A stretch of 8,729 bases of DNA. Source: an uncultured Clostridia bacterium. GTDB taxonomy: Bacteria; Bacillota; Clostridia; Peptostreptococcales; Anaerovoracaceae. The notes under the pieces were generated by a model. It searched no databases. It was not told the origin of the DNA and saw only the letters and a list, made by a program, of their open reading frames with translations. A program made the position numbers and the translations under genes. Below are positions 1-7,476 of the stretch, one piece after another; the first letter of the stretch is position 1; every line of letters starts with the position of its first letter. The stretch covers positions 1-8,729 of the forward strand of contig CAKQUI010000096.1 in NCBI GenBank assembly GCA_934277495.1, given 5' to 3'.

Positions 1-410
1 TCATGTGCATACGCAGCCTGATAGCAGGCTACAAAGCAGAAACCGGCAGCAGCGACGACGCACGGGTGGCAGTGTTCAAAGTGACAGAGTCAGGAACAGC
101 CACACAGCACATCGCAGATGAGTTCCAGCCGGGAGACAGCAAAGTATATGATGTGGTCGTGACCAATGAGAGTGAGACAGCCGTTGATTTCACCATCACA
201 GCGGAATCTGCATACGATGATCTGCCTCTTGAAGCAGCCATGCTGGACTCAGACGGCAATGAGATATCAAAAGGCAGTATAGCAGCCGGAGACAAGGCTC
301 AGCATACATATACGCTGAAAGTGAGCTGGCCGAAGGACAGGAACAGCTCGGACTATGCAGGCAAAGCAGATATGCTGACAGTGACCCTTGATGCGAAACA
401 GGTGGACTGA
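1..410 (+). CDS. TasA/camelysin-like secreted fibre protein, 5'-truncated by the window edge
   Basis: The last ~135 residues of an exported beta-sandwich protein resembling the TasA/CalY (camelysin) group, whose members form extracellular fibres and are usually released by a SipW-type signal peptidase. Seen directly: 'YKAETGSSDDARVAVFKV', the Ser/Asp-rich stretch followed by a beta strand that normally comes just after the cleaved leader; 'YDVVVTNES', a strand typical of these domains; a late 'W' in 'LKVSWPKD'; and the ending 'LTVTLDAKQVD', common in Clostridial members. An ATG occurs at position 3, but the hydrophobic leader expected before 'LIAGYKAE' is missing and the frame is open to the edge, so I treat the gene as partial rather than starting there. 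It is the first visible gene of the operon, 13 nt before the next start. The secreted TasA-like nature is well supported; fibre formation is inference. Confidence 0.72.
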   Translation, partial: MCIRSLIAGYKAETGSSDDARVAVFKVTESGTATQHIADEFQPGDSKVYDVVVTNESETAVDFTITAESAYDDLPLEAAMLDSDGNEISKGSIAAGDKAQHTYTLKVSWPKDRNSSDYAGKADMLTVTLDAKQVD

Positions 411-418
411 GGAAAGGA
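411..418 (+). promoter_or_regulatory. Ribosome binding site fixing the start at 424
   Basis: The purine run GGAAAGGA follows directly after the stop codon of the preceding gene and lies 5 nt before ATG 424. The same frame is open upstream to TTG 388 and ATG 391, but those codons lie inside the preceding gene, have no Shine-Dalgarno sequence, and would put polar residues ahead of a leader that begins properly with MKR at 424. Confidence 0.75.
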
Positions 419-423
419 TCTTT

Positions 424-1179
424 ATGAAACGGATAAATAAAAAAACAGGAGCCATCATTATCGGAGCGATCCTTTTGATACTGCTCATAGCGGGAGTAAG
501 CGCCAGATATGTCAAAACAGACGAACAGAACGATTCAGCTGTGGCGAAGGATTTTTATTTCACCAGCGACATACTTGACGGCGGCACTCATACGATAACA
601 GCGACTCAGGCGAACGGCACAGCAAAACTGGAGCTGACACTGATGAACCACGCAGACGATCTGAGATTTTCACAAACAGATATAGAATACAGCGTATCTG
701 TAAAAGAAAACGGCAGCGATACTGAGCTTGCCACTGCAGCAGCAGGAACAAATATCACAGGCACGATAGCGAGCGGAGCTGGCAATGATCAGAAAGTGAC
801 CGTGACAGGACTTGAGCCCGGCAAAACGTACAAAGTGACGGCCACGACAGACAATATTTACAGCAAGACACTGACCGGCACTGTAAAAGTGAACAGCTCG
901 GACAGCAGCCTGTACGGCAGCATAAACGACAAAGGCGAATATATCGAAGTGGCTGTGTGGACGAAAGACTATTCCGGGTCAGTCGAAGTTGCAGCAGCAT
1001 CTTCACTCATACCGGACAATACGGACAGATACATGACATCGGCAGGAATCGGCAGCACAGTGACAGTCAGCGACTGGAAAAAGGACACATCCCATGCGTT
1101 CAGGTTTTTCAAGAACGACAGCAGCAAAACATACAGTCTTGAAATCAGCGGAAAGAAGGTAGTGGTCAATGAAAAATAG
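424..1179 (+). CDS. Exported beta-domain protein with 'FYFTSD' signature
   Basis: A 251-residue protein with a short Lys/Arg-rich N terminus, one hydrophobic segment (about residues 9-25) and a possible cleavage site after 'GVSA' (A27), or else a retained membrane anchor. Just after the leader comes 'SAVAKDFYFTSD', then 'DDLRFSQTDIEYSVSV'. I recognise this layout from a recurrent family of small Clostridial secreted proteins whose function I do not know. Residues ~105-155 contain 'VTVTGLEPGKTYKVTAT', the strand-loop-strand pattern of an Ig/fibronectin-type fold. No catalytic motif, sorting signal or second membrane segment is visible. It lies between the TasA-like gene and the giant exported protein, overlapping the giant by 11 nt, which suggests coupled translation and a shared role at the cell surface, for instance as a minor fibre subunit or an adaptor. 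That role is inference from context. Confidence 0.75.
   Translation: MKRINKKTGAIIIGAILLILLIAGVSARYVKTDEQNDSAVAKDFYFTSDILDGGTHTITATQANGTAKLELTLMNHADDLRFSQTDIEYSVSVKENGSDTELATAAAGTNITGTIASGAGNDQKVTVTGLEPGKTYKVTATTDNIYSKTLTGTVKVNSSDSSLYGSINDKGEYIEVAVWTKDYSGSVEVAAASSLIPDNTDRYMTSAGIGSTVTVSDWKKDTSHAFRFFKNDSSKTYSLEISGKKVVVNEK
1152..1159 (+). promoter_or_regulatory. Ribosome binding site for the giant gene, inside the preceding gene
   Basis: The purine run AAAGAAGG lies 9 nt before ATG 1169, within the 3' end of the upstream gene. It supports the start at 1169, which is followed by a good signal peptide, and an 11-nt overlap with the upstream gene, whose stop is at 1177-1179. Confidence 0.65.
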
Positions 1180-4100
1180 GAAACACCGGAATATGATATA
1201 CTCCTGTGTACTGGCACTCTGCCTCATAGGGACCCTGGTAGTATCAGGAACCACCCTCGGAGTCCGTGCAGAAGACCAGACAGCAGAAACACAGATCCAG
1301 GAAACCCAGCAGGAAACCAGCAAAGATAAAGCAGAACAAACCCAGCAGGACACAGATAAAACCCCAGCAAAGGAAACAAAGAAAGACACAAAAGCAAGCA
1401 CAGCGAAGCAGACAGCGGCAGGTAGCAAGCAGTCGAAGGTGGCGACGCAGGCCAGCATGGACTGGAATCATACGTCGGGGTCTGTAACGGTAGCTGGAAA
1501 TGGAACTGATTCAGGGGATATTCAAGTTGCAAAGGGCAGTAATGAAGATAAATATACAGGAAAGAAATCTGTAGTATTTGACTATAATATTTCTGCGGCA
1601 AATACCGTAAATGGAGAACTGAATATCTCTGTTGCAGATTGCGGAATTATGTCCGACGATGACAGCGTTGAAATCTGGTATATCAACGGATCGGATATAA
1701 CGAAAATCAGTGCAGACAATGTTGAAGTAACAGAAGGAAATGTAAGTTTTTCTGCAACAGAGCTGGGAGAATATATTGCAGTCAGCAATGTGGCTACTGC
1801 AGACTTAGCTAAAGGAAATGTTACTGTTAGTGAATCCAAGCTTACAGGGAAACGACAAGATGGCGGTAATGTAAGTGGAGAACAGTCAAAAAACAGTGAT
1901 ATGAAATATCGTGTTTCTCAAAGTAAGAATGAAACACGTGTTTCGTATATGATCACATTTTCTGGCGATATAAATAAGACTACTACAGTGATTGTGGATG
2001 GAATCAATACAACAAGCTCTATCAGTATTCCTGCCTGTGACACTACAAAAGTAGTAAAATTACGGCTCCGGAATGTTAACCAAGTGCATCATATATACTA
2101 TGGAACCGGGATTCATGAGAAACAATCAGAAGAAGTAAAGAATAATGATGATTCAAAGCTCAATATTGAGAGTTATGATCCAAATGATGATTCTTCGGGA
2201 GAACTCTATATTCCGTATAAGATGAAGTCTCATGAGGAAGAAATCGCTTATGTATCTAAAACCAGTGGTGCAGATACGATCGGAAGCTATTGGGCGCTTG
2301 CTGGGATCGGTGGCGATGGATATACTAATAACTGTACAGGTCTGACTATTTCAAGTGGAACTTTACGTGTTTTAGGTCAGAATGCTAATGGCTCAACTGC
2401 TATTGGTGGTGGTGGTAATGGTGACGCACAGATTAAAATTTCTGGTGGAAACATTACGGCAATTTGTAGTAGTACGGGTTCCGCAATAGGTGGAGGTATA
2501 GGCTGGGTATATCGTGGAGGTGTAGCCGATGTTGATATTACTGGTGGCACAATCTATGCTGAAAATATGGGGTATTACACGAGAAGTAATAGATCTTATG
2601 GCGGTGTAGCGATTGGCAGTGGAAGTTCAACACATATGTATGGAAGTCAGGCCAACATTACCATTAGTGGAAATAGTGAGGTAACAGCATATGCACGCTA
2701 TGGAAATGGCATAGGAAGCGGCAACAGTTATATGAGTGCCGCAGCAAATGCCAATATAAATATTAGTGGAAATAGTAAAGTAAAAACAAATGCATTAGGA
2801 GGAGGTACTAGTAAAGAAAATCAAGGTGGATCCGCTGATATTACGATAAAAGGAAATCCAACGGTAGATTGTATTAAATATGCAGATATTACAGAGAAAT
2901 GGGATTCATCTTCAGAGAATATTTTAGGAGCCTTTGGAATCGGAGGCGGCAATAGTGCGGATACATATAATGGTGGAAAGGCTACCGTTAATGTTTATGG
3001 CGGAAAGGTAAATTGTAATGGGGGTAATATTGGTGGCGGAAATGCCAATGACACTGGAAATGGAGGAGATGCTTCTATCTATGTAACCGGTGGTACGCTG
3101 GACTGTGCTTCTATTGGCGGAGGTAACAGTGTTTCCGGCAAGCCTGGTGCGGTAAATAGTGATGATAATCCTGCGGGAGTAACCGTTACTGGCGGTACCG
3201 TGAAAACAGGCACCATCGGCGGTGGTACTAACGATAACGATGACATTGGCTTTGCGACGGCGGATATTTCCGGCGGTACGATCCAGGGTCAGTTTATTTT
3301 AGCAAATACCGATTCCTCGAAGAAATGTACTTTTAACATGACGGGAGGAACCATAAATAACAGCGGTCTTGGCAGTGATAAGTATGCCAGAGCGCAGGAT
3401 AATGGCGGAGCCGTATATTTGACTGATGATAATGGTGAAGTAACACTGGCCGGCGGTACCATCAAGAGCAGTCACGGCATTTCGGGCGGAGCTATTTATC
3501 TGGCAGGAACAAACGGCAAAGTAAGCGTTGGTGGTACGACCATCGAAGACTGCTATGCAGAAAATGGCGGAGCCGTTTACATGACCAGCGGAGAATTTAC
3601 ACTGGCCGGGGATTCCGACAAGGGTGGGATCATTCAGGACTGCAAGGCTTCCAGCGATGGAAAAGCGATCGACGGTAACGGCGGTGCTGTATATCTGGAA
3701 AAAGGAAGCGTCACAGCAAGTGGCGGCACCATCGGTGTCAAGGACCATCCGAACAAAGCAGTTCTGGGCGGTGGTATTTATCTGGCGTCAGGAACCATGG
3801 ATATTGCTGGTGGAACGGTGGCGTACAACAGTGCCAGCAGCAACGGTGGCGGTGCCTACCTTGATGGCGGTACACTGATCATGACCAGTGGAAAGCTGGA
3901 CAGTAATACAGCGACTGCAAGTGGAGGCGGAGCTTATGTTTCCGGAGGAAACTTCAAACTGAACGGCAAGGATGCTGCGGTAAGCAGCAATACGGCGAAG
4001 AACGGTGCCGGCATCTATCTGACCGGTGGTACGCCGCAGCTTCTGGCAGGAAGCCTGACGGCAAACACCGCTTCGGAAAACGGCGGCGGTATCTACATAG

Positions 4101-7100
4101 ACAAGCAGGATGTAGACTTTGCACCAACTGGAACAGTGACTGTATCAAAGAATACTGCCGTGAACGGCGGAGGTGTGTACATCGGCGGAACGGAATCCGA
4201 TCGAGGAGGTCTGTCCGTAGACAAAAACAGTACCGGCTCCATGCAGTTCATGGACAATATAGCTAAGCAAAACGGCGGTGGCGCCTGCGTGGACTACGGT
4301 TCCTTTGAACTGGACAGCGACAAAGTCACGATGCAGGGCAACAGTGCAGCCAATGGCGGTGGCGTGGCAGTCATAAATGGTTCCTTCACACAGAATGGCG
4401 GTACCATCGGAGGCAGCAGCAGTAAGCCGAACAAGGCAGACAACGGCGGAGCTGTATATGTTTCCGGCGGTAATGTCACTTTCAATGATGGAAAGATACA
4501 GAACAACAGTGCTGAAAACGGTGGCGGTATCTTTGCATCTGAAGGAAAGGTACGTATGTTTGGCGGCAGTATCACAAGCAATACTGCAACAGCAGATGGC
4601 GGCGGTATCTATGTATCGTCTGCAGGCGATCCGGCAGACGTGGTGCTGAGAAGCGGTACCCTCAGCAGCAATACGGCAGGAAACAGCGATGCGAAGACCG
4701 GCAACGGCGGCGGTCTGGCAGTAGTCAGCAGCCAGGGCTCGAAAGACCATGTGATCATCGGGCTTAACGAAAAACACCCGAACCTGGATTTTACGACACG
4801 TAAATTCGATGCTTTCAACTATGACGATACAGCAGATGATAATAAAAGCCATGACCATGCATCCTGCATGATCATGGAAAACAACCTGGCCAACGGTAAC
4901 GGCGGCGGCATTTACATGGGCAGTACAGGAGCGACTCTGGATATATACTGCCTGCTGGAAAAGGACAATGAAAGTAAAGGCAACAAGTACGGCGGCAGCG
5001 TTATGGCTACCGGCGGACAGGTCAACATCGGAGACAGTGAACACAATAATTCAGATGCCGGCGGCAACATCGTTATCAATACGCCGATGCTGGTATCCGG
5101 CGGTGATGTGGACATCTGGGGAAACATGAAGAACCCGTATTTTGAAAACAATATCCTGGTAGATATCCAGGAAAACGCCGGAACTTTTGAAGACCACAGG
5201 ACGTCCACCGATGAAAGCGATCACCATTACAAAGTACAGTATTTCGAAAACTTCTTTGGTTCGGGTATGTACTCGGCGATCCAGTACAGTGTGACAGAAA
5301 AGATATCCGCAGAAGGTACTTTATACGCCCATGAAGGGTATAAGATTGTAGAGTGGAATACCAGCAAAGACGGTAAGGGTACCCACTACCCTATCGGCAG
5401 CGAGATCGGATCAGCGACCAACCATAGTGCCTGGAAAAGCGTAGATGATCCGCTGATCCTGTACGCTATCTGGGAAAAGATAAAATATACCGTGGAATAC
5501 GAGCCTAATGCGACAGGCGATTCATATTCAGGAAGCATGGCAGATCAGCTCTTTACATATGGAGAGGAGCAGAAACTTGCTGATAACGGATACAAAGTCA
5601 GCGGTAAGCGTTTCAACGGATGGAAAGACAAAACAGGCGCTGATGTTGCGGCAGATTACAGCGAGAGCAAGCTCAGCAAAACTGATGGCGATACTGTTCA
5701 TCTGTACGCCCAGTGGGTGGACTGTACTCATAACGGTGGAGAACATCCGGGTACGATAACTTATGTCGCCAATGATATAACTGATACGATAACAGAGATG
5801 TGCGACTGTGACGGTCATAATGTGACGGTCAGCATGAGCGGCGCAAATGTCTATCATGACGGCAGTGAGCATCCTGTCACTGTCAGCACCAGCGGAGGGA
5901 CTTTGTTTGAAAAGTACACACTGACTTATCAGTACAGTGATACTAAGGACGGTACATATGGCGCACTTGCTGATGGCGAGACCGTTCCTAAGAGTGCAGG
6001 ATATTACAAAGCTGTGCTGAGCCTTGGCGACAAGACAGTGACTCTGGCTTACCAGATAAAGAATCCGAGTGCGAACACAGTCATAGATGCAGCTGGCACC
6101 AGCGGTCAGACATTCAGAGATTTCAACGGCTCTGCAGATTTTTCAGCACCGAGGGATGATGCATTCACGCTGCAGTATGATATACAGAAGCTCAACACAG
6201 AGGCATACCAGTCTGAACCGGAGCTGGATTTCGGACGTGCACTTCCATCAGGCACTACAGTGATAATGCAGAAAGGCGGCACATACTGGTACTGCAGCAA
6301 CCCTGCACAGAAAATCAAACTTAGTGATTTTATAAAGATGGGAGGCAGCAGCAAGTACAAATATACCGTTTCAGAGGCAAACCAGAAATACAGGTTCATC
6401 ATTGATTTTTCGAAGGTCAGTGAAAGCAGCAGACTGAATGAAAATGTTGTTCTGGATACGACATTTGTTTATAAATATACAGCAAATCCTGATACAGACC
6501 CGCTTACAGCCAGCGTCAAGGTGACTATGGCGTCGGCAGGCGTTTTCTCTGTCGGGGCTACGTCGGTTTCCGGAGTTCTGGACGGTTTTAGTGTGACGGC
6601 TCCGGCAGCGACAGAAACAAGCCGCTGGTATGACAGGACACTGGTACTGAGGATAACTCCGAAGTCAGGGACAGAGCTTCCGTCAGATGCACGTCTGACA
6701 GTGAAACTGGGCGACAAGACCAGCATATATTACATGAACAGCAGCGGCAGGTTCGATGTGCCTCTGGACTGGTCCACATCGCAAATCATCGGGCTGTCAC
6801 TGGACTCAGACCTGACATCGGCATGCGATAAAGATTATAGTTTCGATGCTGAGCTTTATACGACACCTTCAGCAGAAGGAAAAACAGCGCTCACTTCAGC
6901 CAGCTACGATACCGGAAAATCATCAGCCATCACTTTGCATATGAACGCTGAGAAAAAGCCGTCAGTAAAGATAACAGGTCAGACTGACCGTGTACTGTCG
7001 CTGAACAGCACACTTGATGTAGCTATCAGCACAGCGAATACAGACGGATGCTCAGTAAGTGCGACTATACAGCAAAAAGACGGAAAGACATACAGCGGTA

Positions 7101-7249
7101 ATTTCCTTGATGCAAAGAATATATCGCCAGGAAAATATGATTTCTCCCTTGGCGGTATCAAAGAGAAAGGCAGCTACAGACTGCTGGTGACAGTCACAGA
7201 AAATCAGCAGACAGTACTCACAGTACCGTACTATTTTATAGTGAACTGA
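1169..7249 (+). CDS. Giant secreted beta-helix adhesin-like protein, 2026 residues
   Basis: Exported multidomain surface protein. Layout by residue: 1-34 signal peptide with cleavage after 'GVRA'; 35-96 Thr/Gln/Lys/Glu-rich linker; 97-~400 beta-rich domain with 'ELGEYIAVSN'; ~411-730 first beta-helix array, ten [IV]xxGGx[IV]-type rungs alternating with IGGG loops; ~746-1280 second array, about 17 GG[AG][IVA]Y-type turns preceded by 'SNTA'-like motifs, resembling Pmp/POMP repeats; ~1354-1518 two Listeria-Bacteroides (Flg_new/InlB B-like) repeats ending in 'LYAIW' and 'LYAQW'; ~1519-1550 Cys/His segment; ~1551-1631 MBG-like domain with 'SAGYYKAVLSL'; ~1632-2026 unrecognised beta-rich region ending 'VPYYFIVN'. 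There is no LPXTG motif, S-layer-homology repeat or C-terminal membrane segment. Right-handed beta-helices with Flg_new repeats are usual for adhesins and cell-surface proteins, so adhesion or matrix assembly is the likely role. The ligand is unknown. Base composition shifts within the gene. Translation overlaps the upstream gene, indicating operon expression. Confidence 0.85.
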   Translation: MKNRKHRNMIYSCVLALCLIGTLVVSGTTLGVRAEDQTAETQIQETQQETSKDKAEQTQQDTDKTPAKETKKDTKASTAKQTAAGSKQSKVATQASMDWNHTSGSVTVAGNGTDSGDIQVAKGSNEDKYTGKKSVVFDYNISAANTVNGELNISVADCGIMSDDDSVEIWYINGSDITKISADNVEVTEGNVSFSATELGEYIAVSNVATADLAKGNVTVSESKLTGKRQDGGNVSGEQSKNSDMKYRVSQSKNETRVSYMITFSGDINKTTTVIVDGINTTSSISIPACDTTKVVKLRLRNVNQVHHIYYGTGIHEKQSEEVKNNDDSKLNIESYDPNDDSSGELYIPYKMKSHEEEIAYVSKTSGADTIGSYWALAGIGGDGYTNNCTGLTISSGTLRVLGQNANGSTAIGGGGNGDAQIKISGGNITAICSSTGSAIGGGIGWVYRGGVADVDITGGTIYAENMGYYTRSNRSYGGVAIGSGSSTHMYGSQANITISGNSEVTAYARYGNGIGSGNSYMSAAANANINISGNSKVKTNALGGGTSKENQGGSADITIKGNPTVDCIKYADITEKWDSSSENILGAFGIGGGNSADTYNGGKATVNVYGGKVNCNGGNIGGGNANDTGNGGDASIYVTGGTLDCASIGGGNSVSGKPGAVNSDDNPAGVTVTGGTVKTGTIGGGTNDNDDIGFATADISGGTIQGQFILANTDSSKKCTFNMTGGTINNSGLGSDKYARAQDNGGAVYLTDDNGEVTLAGGTIKSSHGISGGAIYLAGTNGKVSVGGTTIEDCYAENGGAVYMTSGEFTLAGDSDKGGIIQDCKASSDGKAIDGNGGAVYLEKGSVTASGGTIGVKDHPNKAVLGGGIYLASGTMDIAGGTVAYNSASSNGGGAYLDGGTLIMTSGKLDSNTATASGGGAYVSGGNFKLNGKDAAVSSNTAKNGAGIYLTGGTPQLLAGSLTANTASENGGGIYIDKQDVDFAPTGTVTVSKNTAVNGGGVYIGGTESDRGGLSVDKNSTGSMQFMDNIAKQNGGGACVDYGSFELDSDKVTMQGNSAANGGGVAVINGSFTQNGGTIGGSSSKPNKADNGGAVYVSGGNVTFNDGKIQNNSAENGGGIFASEGKVRMFGGSITSNTATADGGGIYVSSAGDPADVVLRSGTLSSNTAGNSDAKTGNGGGLAVVSSQGSKDHVIIGLNEKHPNLDFTTRKFDAFNYDDTADDNKSHDHASCMIMENNLANGNGGGIYMGSTGATLDIYCLLEKDNESKGNKYGGSVMATGGQVNIGDSEHNNSDAGGNIVINTPMLVSGGDVDIWGNMKNPYFENNILVDIQENAGTFEDHRTSTDESDHHYKVQYFENFFGSGMYSAIQYSVTEKISAEGTLYAHEGYKIVEWNTSKDGKGTHYPIGSEIGSATNHSAWKSVDDPLILYAIWEKIKYTVEYEPNATGDSYSGSMADQLFTYGEEQKLADNGYKVSGKRFNGWKDKTGADVAADYSESKLSKTDGDTVHLYAQWVDCTHNGGEHPGTITYVANDITDTITEMCDCDGHNVTVSMSGANVYHDGSEHPVTVSTSGGTLFEKYTLTYQYSDTKDGTYGALADGETVPKSAGYYKAVLSLGDKTVTLAYQIKNPSANTVIDAAGTSGQTFRDFNGSADFSAPRDDAFTLQYDIQKLNTEAYQSEPELDFGRALPSGTTVIMQKGGTYWYCSNPAQKIKLSDFIKMGGSSKYKYTVSEANQKYRFIIDFSKVSESSRLNENVVLDTTFVYKYTANPDTDPLTASVKVTMASAGVFSVGATSVSGVLDGFSVTAPAATETSRWYDRTLVLRITPKSGTELPSDARLTVKLGDKTSIYYMNSSGRFDVPLDWSTSQIIGLSLDSDLTSACDKDYSFDAELYTTPSAEGKTALTSASYDTGKSSAITLHMNAEKKPSVKITGQTDRVLSLNSTLDVAISTANTDGCSVSATIQQKDGKTYSGNFLDAKNISPGKYDFSLGGIKEKGSYRLLVTVTENQQTVLTVPYYFIVN
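2399..3360 (+). repeat. First beta-helix repeat array (IGGG type)
   Basis: Coding repeats at residues ~411-730 of the giant protein. Ten short strands follow the pattern seen in 'KISGGNITA', 'DITGGTIYA', 'NVYGGKVNC', 'YVTGGTLDC' and 'TVTGGTVKT', separated by Gly-rich turns such as 'AIGGG', 'GIGSG' and 'SIGGG'. Spacing varies from about 20 to 45 residues. The pattern fits rungs of a right-handed parallel beta-helix in clostridial surface proteins. DNA in most of this array is AT-rich, up to about 3150. Confidence 0.7.
3404..5010 (+). repeat. Second beta-helix repeat array (GGAVY/GGGIY, Pmp-like)
   Basis: Coding repeats at residues ~746-1280 of the giant protein. About 17 turns carry GG[AG][IVA][YF] or close variants (GGAVYL, GGGIYL, GGGAYV, GGGVYI, GGGIFA, GGGIYM), and a last weak one reads GGSVMA. 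Most are preceded by Asn-Ser/Thr-Ala motifs such as 'SNTAT' and 'NNSAEN'. The alternation of a GGA[IV]-like turn with an Asn-containing strand resembles chlamydial polymorphic membrane protein repeats and related bacterial beta-helices. No autotransporter barrel follows, as expected for a Gram-positive host. Confidence 0.72.
5228..5723 (+). other. Two Listeria-Bacteroides (Flg_new/InlB B-like) repeat domains
   Basis: Residues ~1354-1518 of the giant protein. The second unit is clear: 'YTVEYEPN' opens it, 'GYKVSGKRFNGWKD' forms the centre and 'LYAQW' closes it. The first is degenerate, with 'EGYKIVEWN' and the closing 'LYAIW'. These small beta-grasp-like modules occur in Gram-positive surface adhesins, usually as stalk or spacer repeats near the end of the protein. 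Confidence 0.75.
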
Positions 7250-7352
7250 GGCAGCAGGCAGTACGATAAGCCGCAGGAGCAATGTGAAAAAGGACCTGCA
7301 GGATACAGCCAGTGAAGTGACGCAGCAGACACCGAACGGGTCCGAAGAATAA
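7245..7352 (+). other. Possible short coding tail, 22 codons from GTG 7284
   Basis: In the +1 frame relative to the giant gene, the sequence is open from 7245 to TAA 7350. It contains GTG 7284 with AGGAG at 7275-7279, only 4 nt upstream. The predicted residues end 'TASEVTQQTPNGSEE', a polar composition like a linker or the tail of a surface protein. It could be a tiny gene, the remnant of a longer downstream gene, or a tail lost by frameshift from the giant protein. I recognise nothing in it, and chance is quite possible. Confidence 0.18.
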
Positions 7353-7476
7353 AGCAAAGATGCAGCAAAACCAGCTGTATAGAGAAGTAACTTATATTTA
7401 CCGAACAGCAACCCCCACCACATCCGGATACTATGTATGTCCGGATACGGTGGGGGTTGTGTGTACTTTGAAGCGA
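7353..7476. other. Intergenic region between convergent units
   Basis: No credible gene lies here. The stretch contains the long inverted repeat at 7409-7459 and otherwise mixed sequence. It separates the rightward surface-protein operon from the leftward Rpn-family sequences. Confidence 0.5.
7409..7459. terminator. Long hairpin, probable bidirectional terminator
   Basis: Two 22-nt arms (7409-7430 and 7438-7459) pair at 20 of 22 positions around a 7-nt loop. The base of the stem is CAACCCCCACC paired with GGTGGGGGTTG, and TCCGGA-containing sequence lies near the loop. It lies about 160 nt after the stop of the giant gene, and at the 3' side of the leftward Rpn sequences, which suits a shared terminator. 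Neither side has a clear U tract, so intrinsic termination is not certain; it could also act as an mRNA 3'-end barrier. Confidence 0.55.

Noticed and set aside
1003..1458. Minus-strand open frame with Cys/Val/Phe-rich hydrophobic stretches, resembling a membrane protein
   Set aside because: The hydrophobicity arises from reading the Gln/Thr/Lys-rich linker codons backwards. The plus-strand gene has a clear signal peptide and ribosome binding site.
3299..3748. A 149-residue minus-strand open frame
   Set aside because: Same cause as above: antisense to GG-rich repeats, without motifs or a start signal.
4145..5044. A 299-residue open frame on the minus strand inside the giant gene
   Set aside because: It is a mirror of the Gly-rich repeat coding: Ala/Thr/Val-biased, with no ribosome binding site and no family features. 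Repetitive GGC/GGT codons leave the opposite strand free of stops by chance.
7409..7459. Considered as the terminal inverted repeat of a mobile element
   Set aside because: The arms are only 7 nt apart, and no transposase of the IS type or target-site duplication is visible around them.
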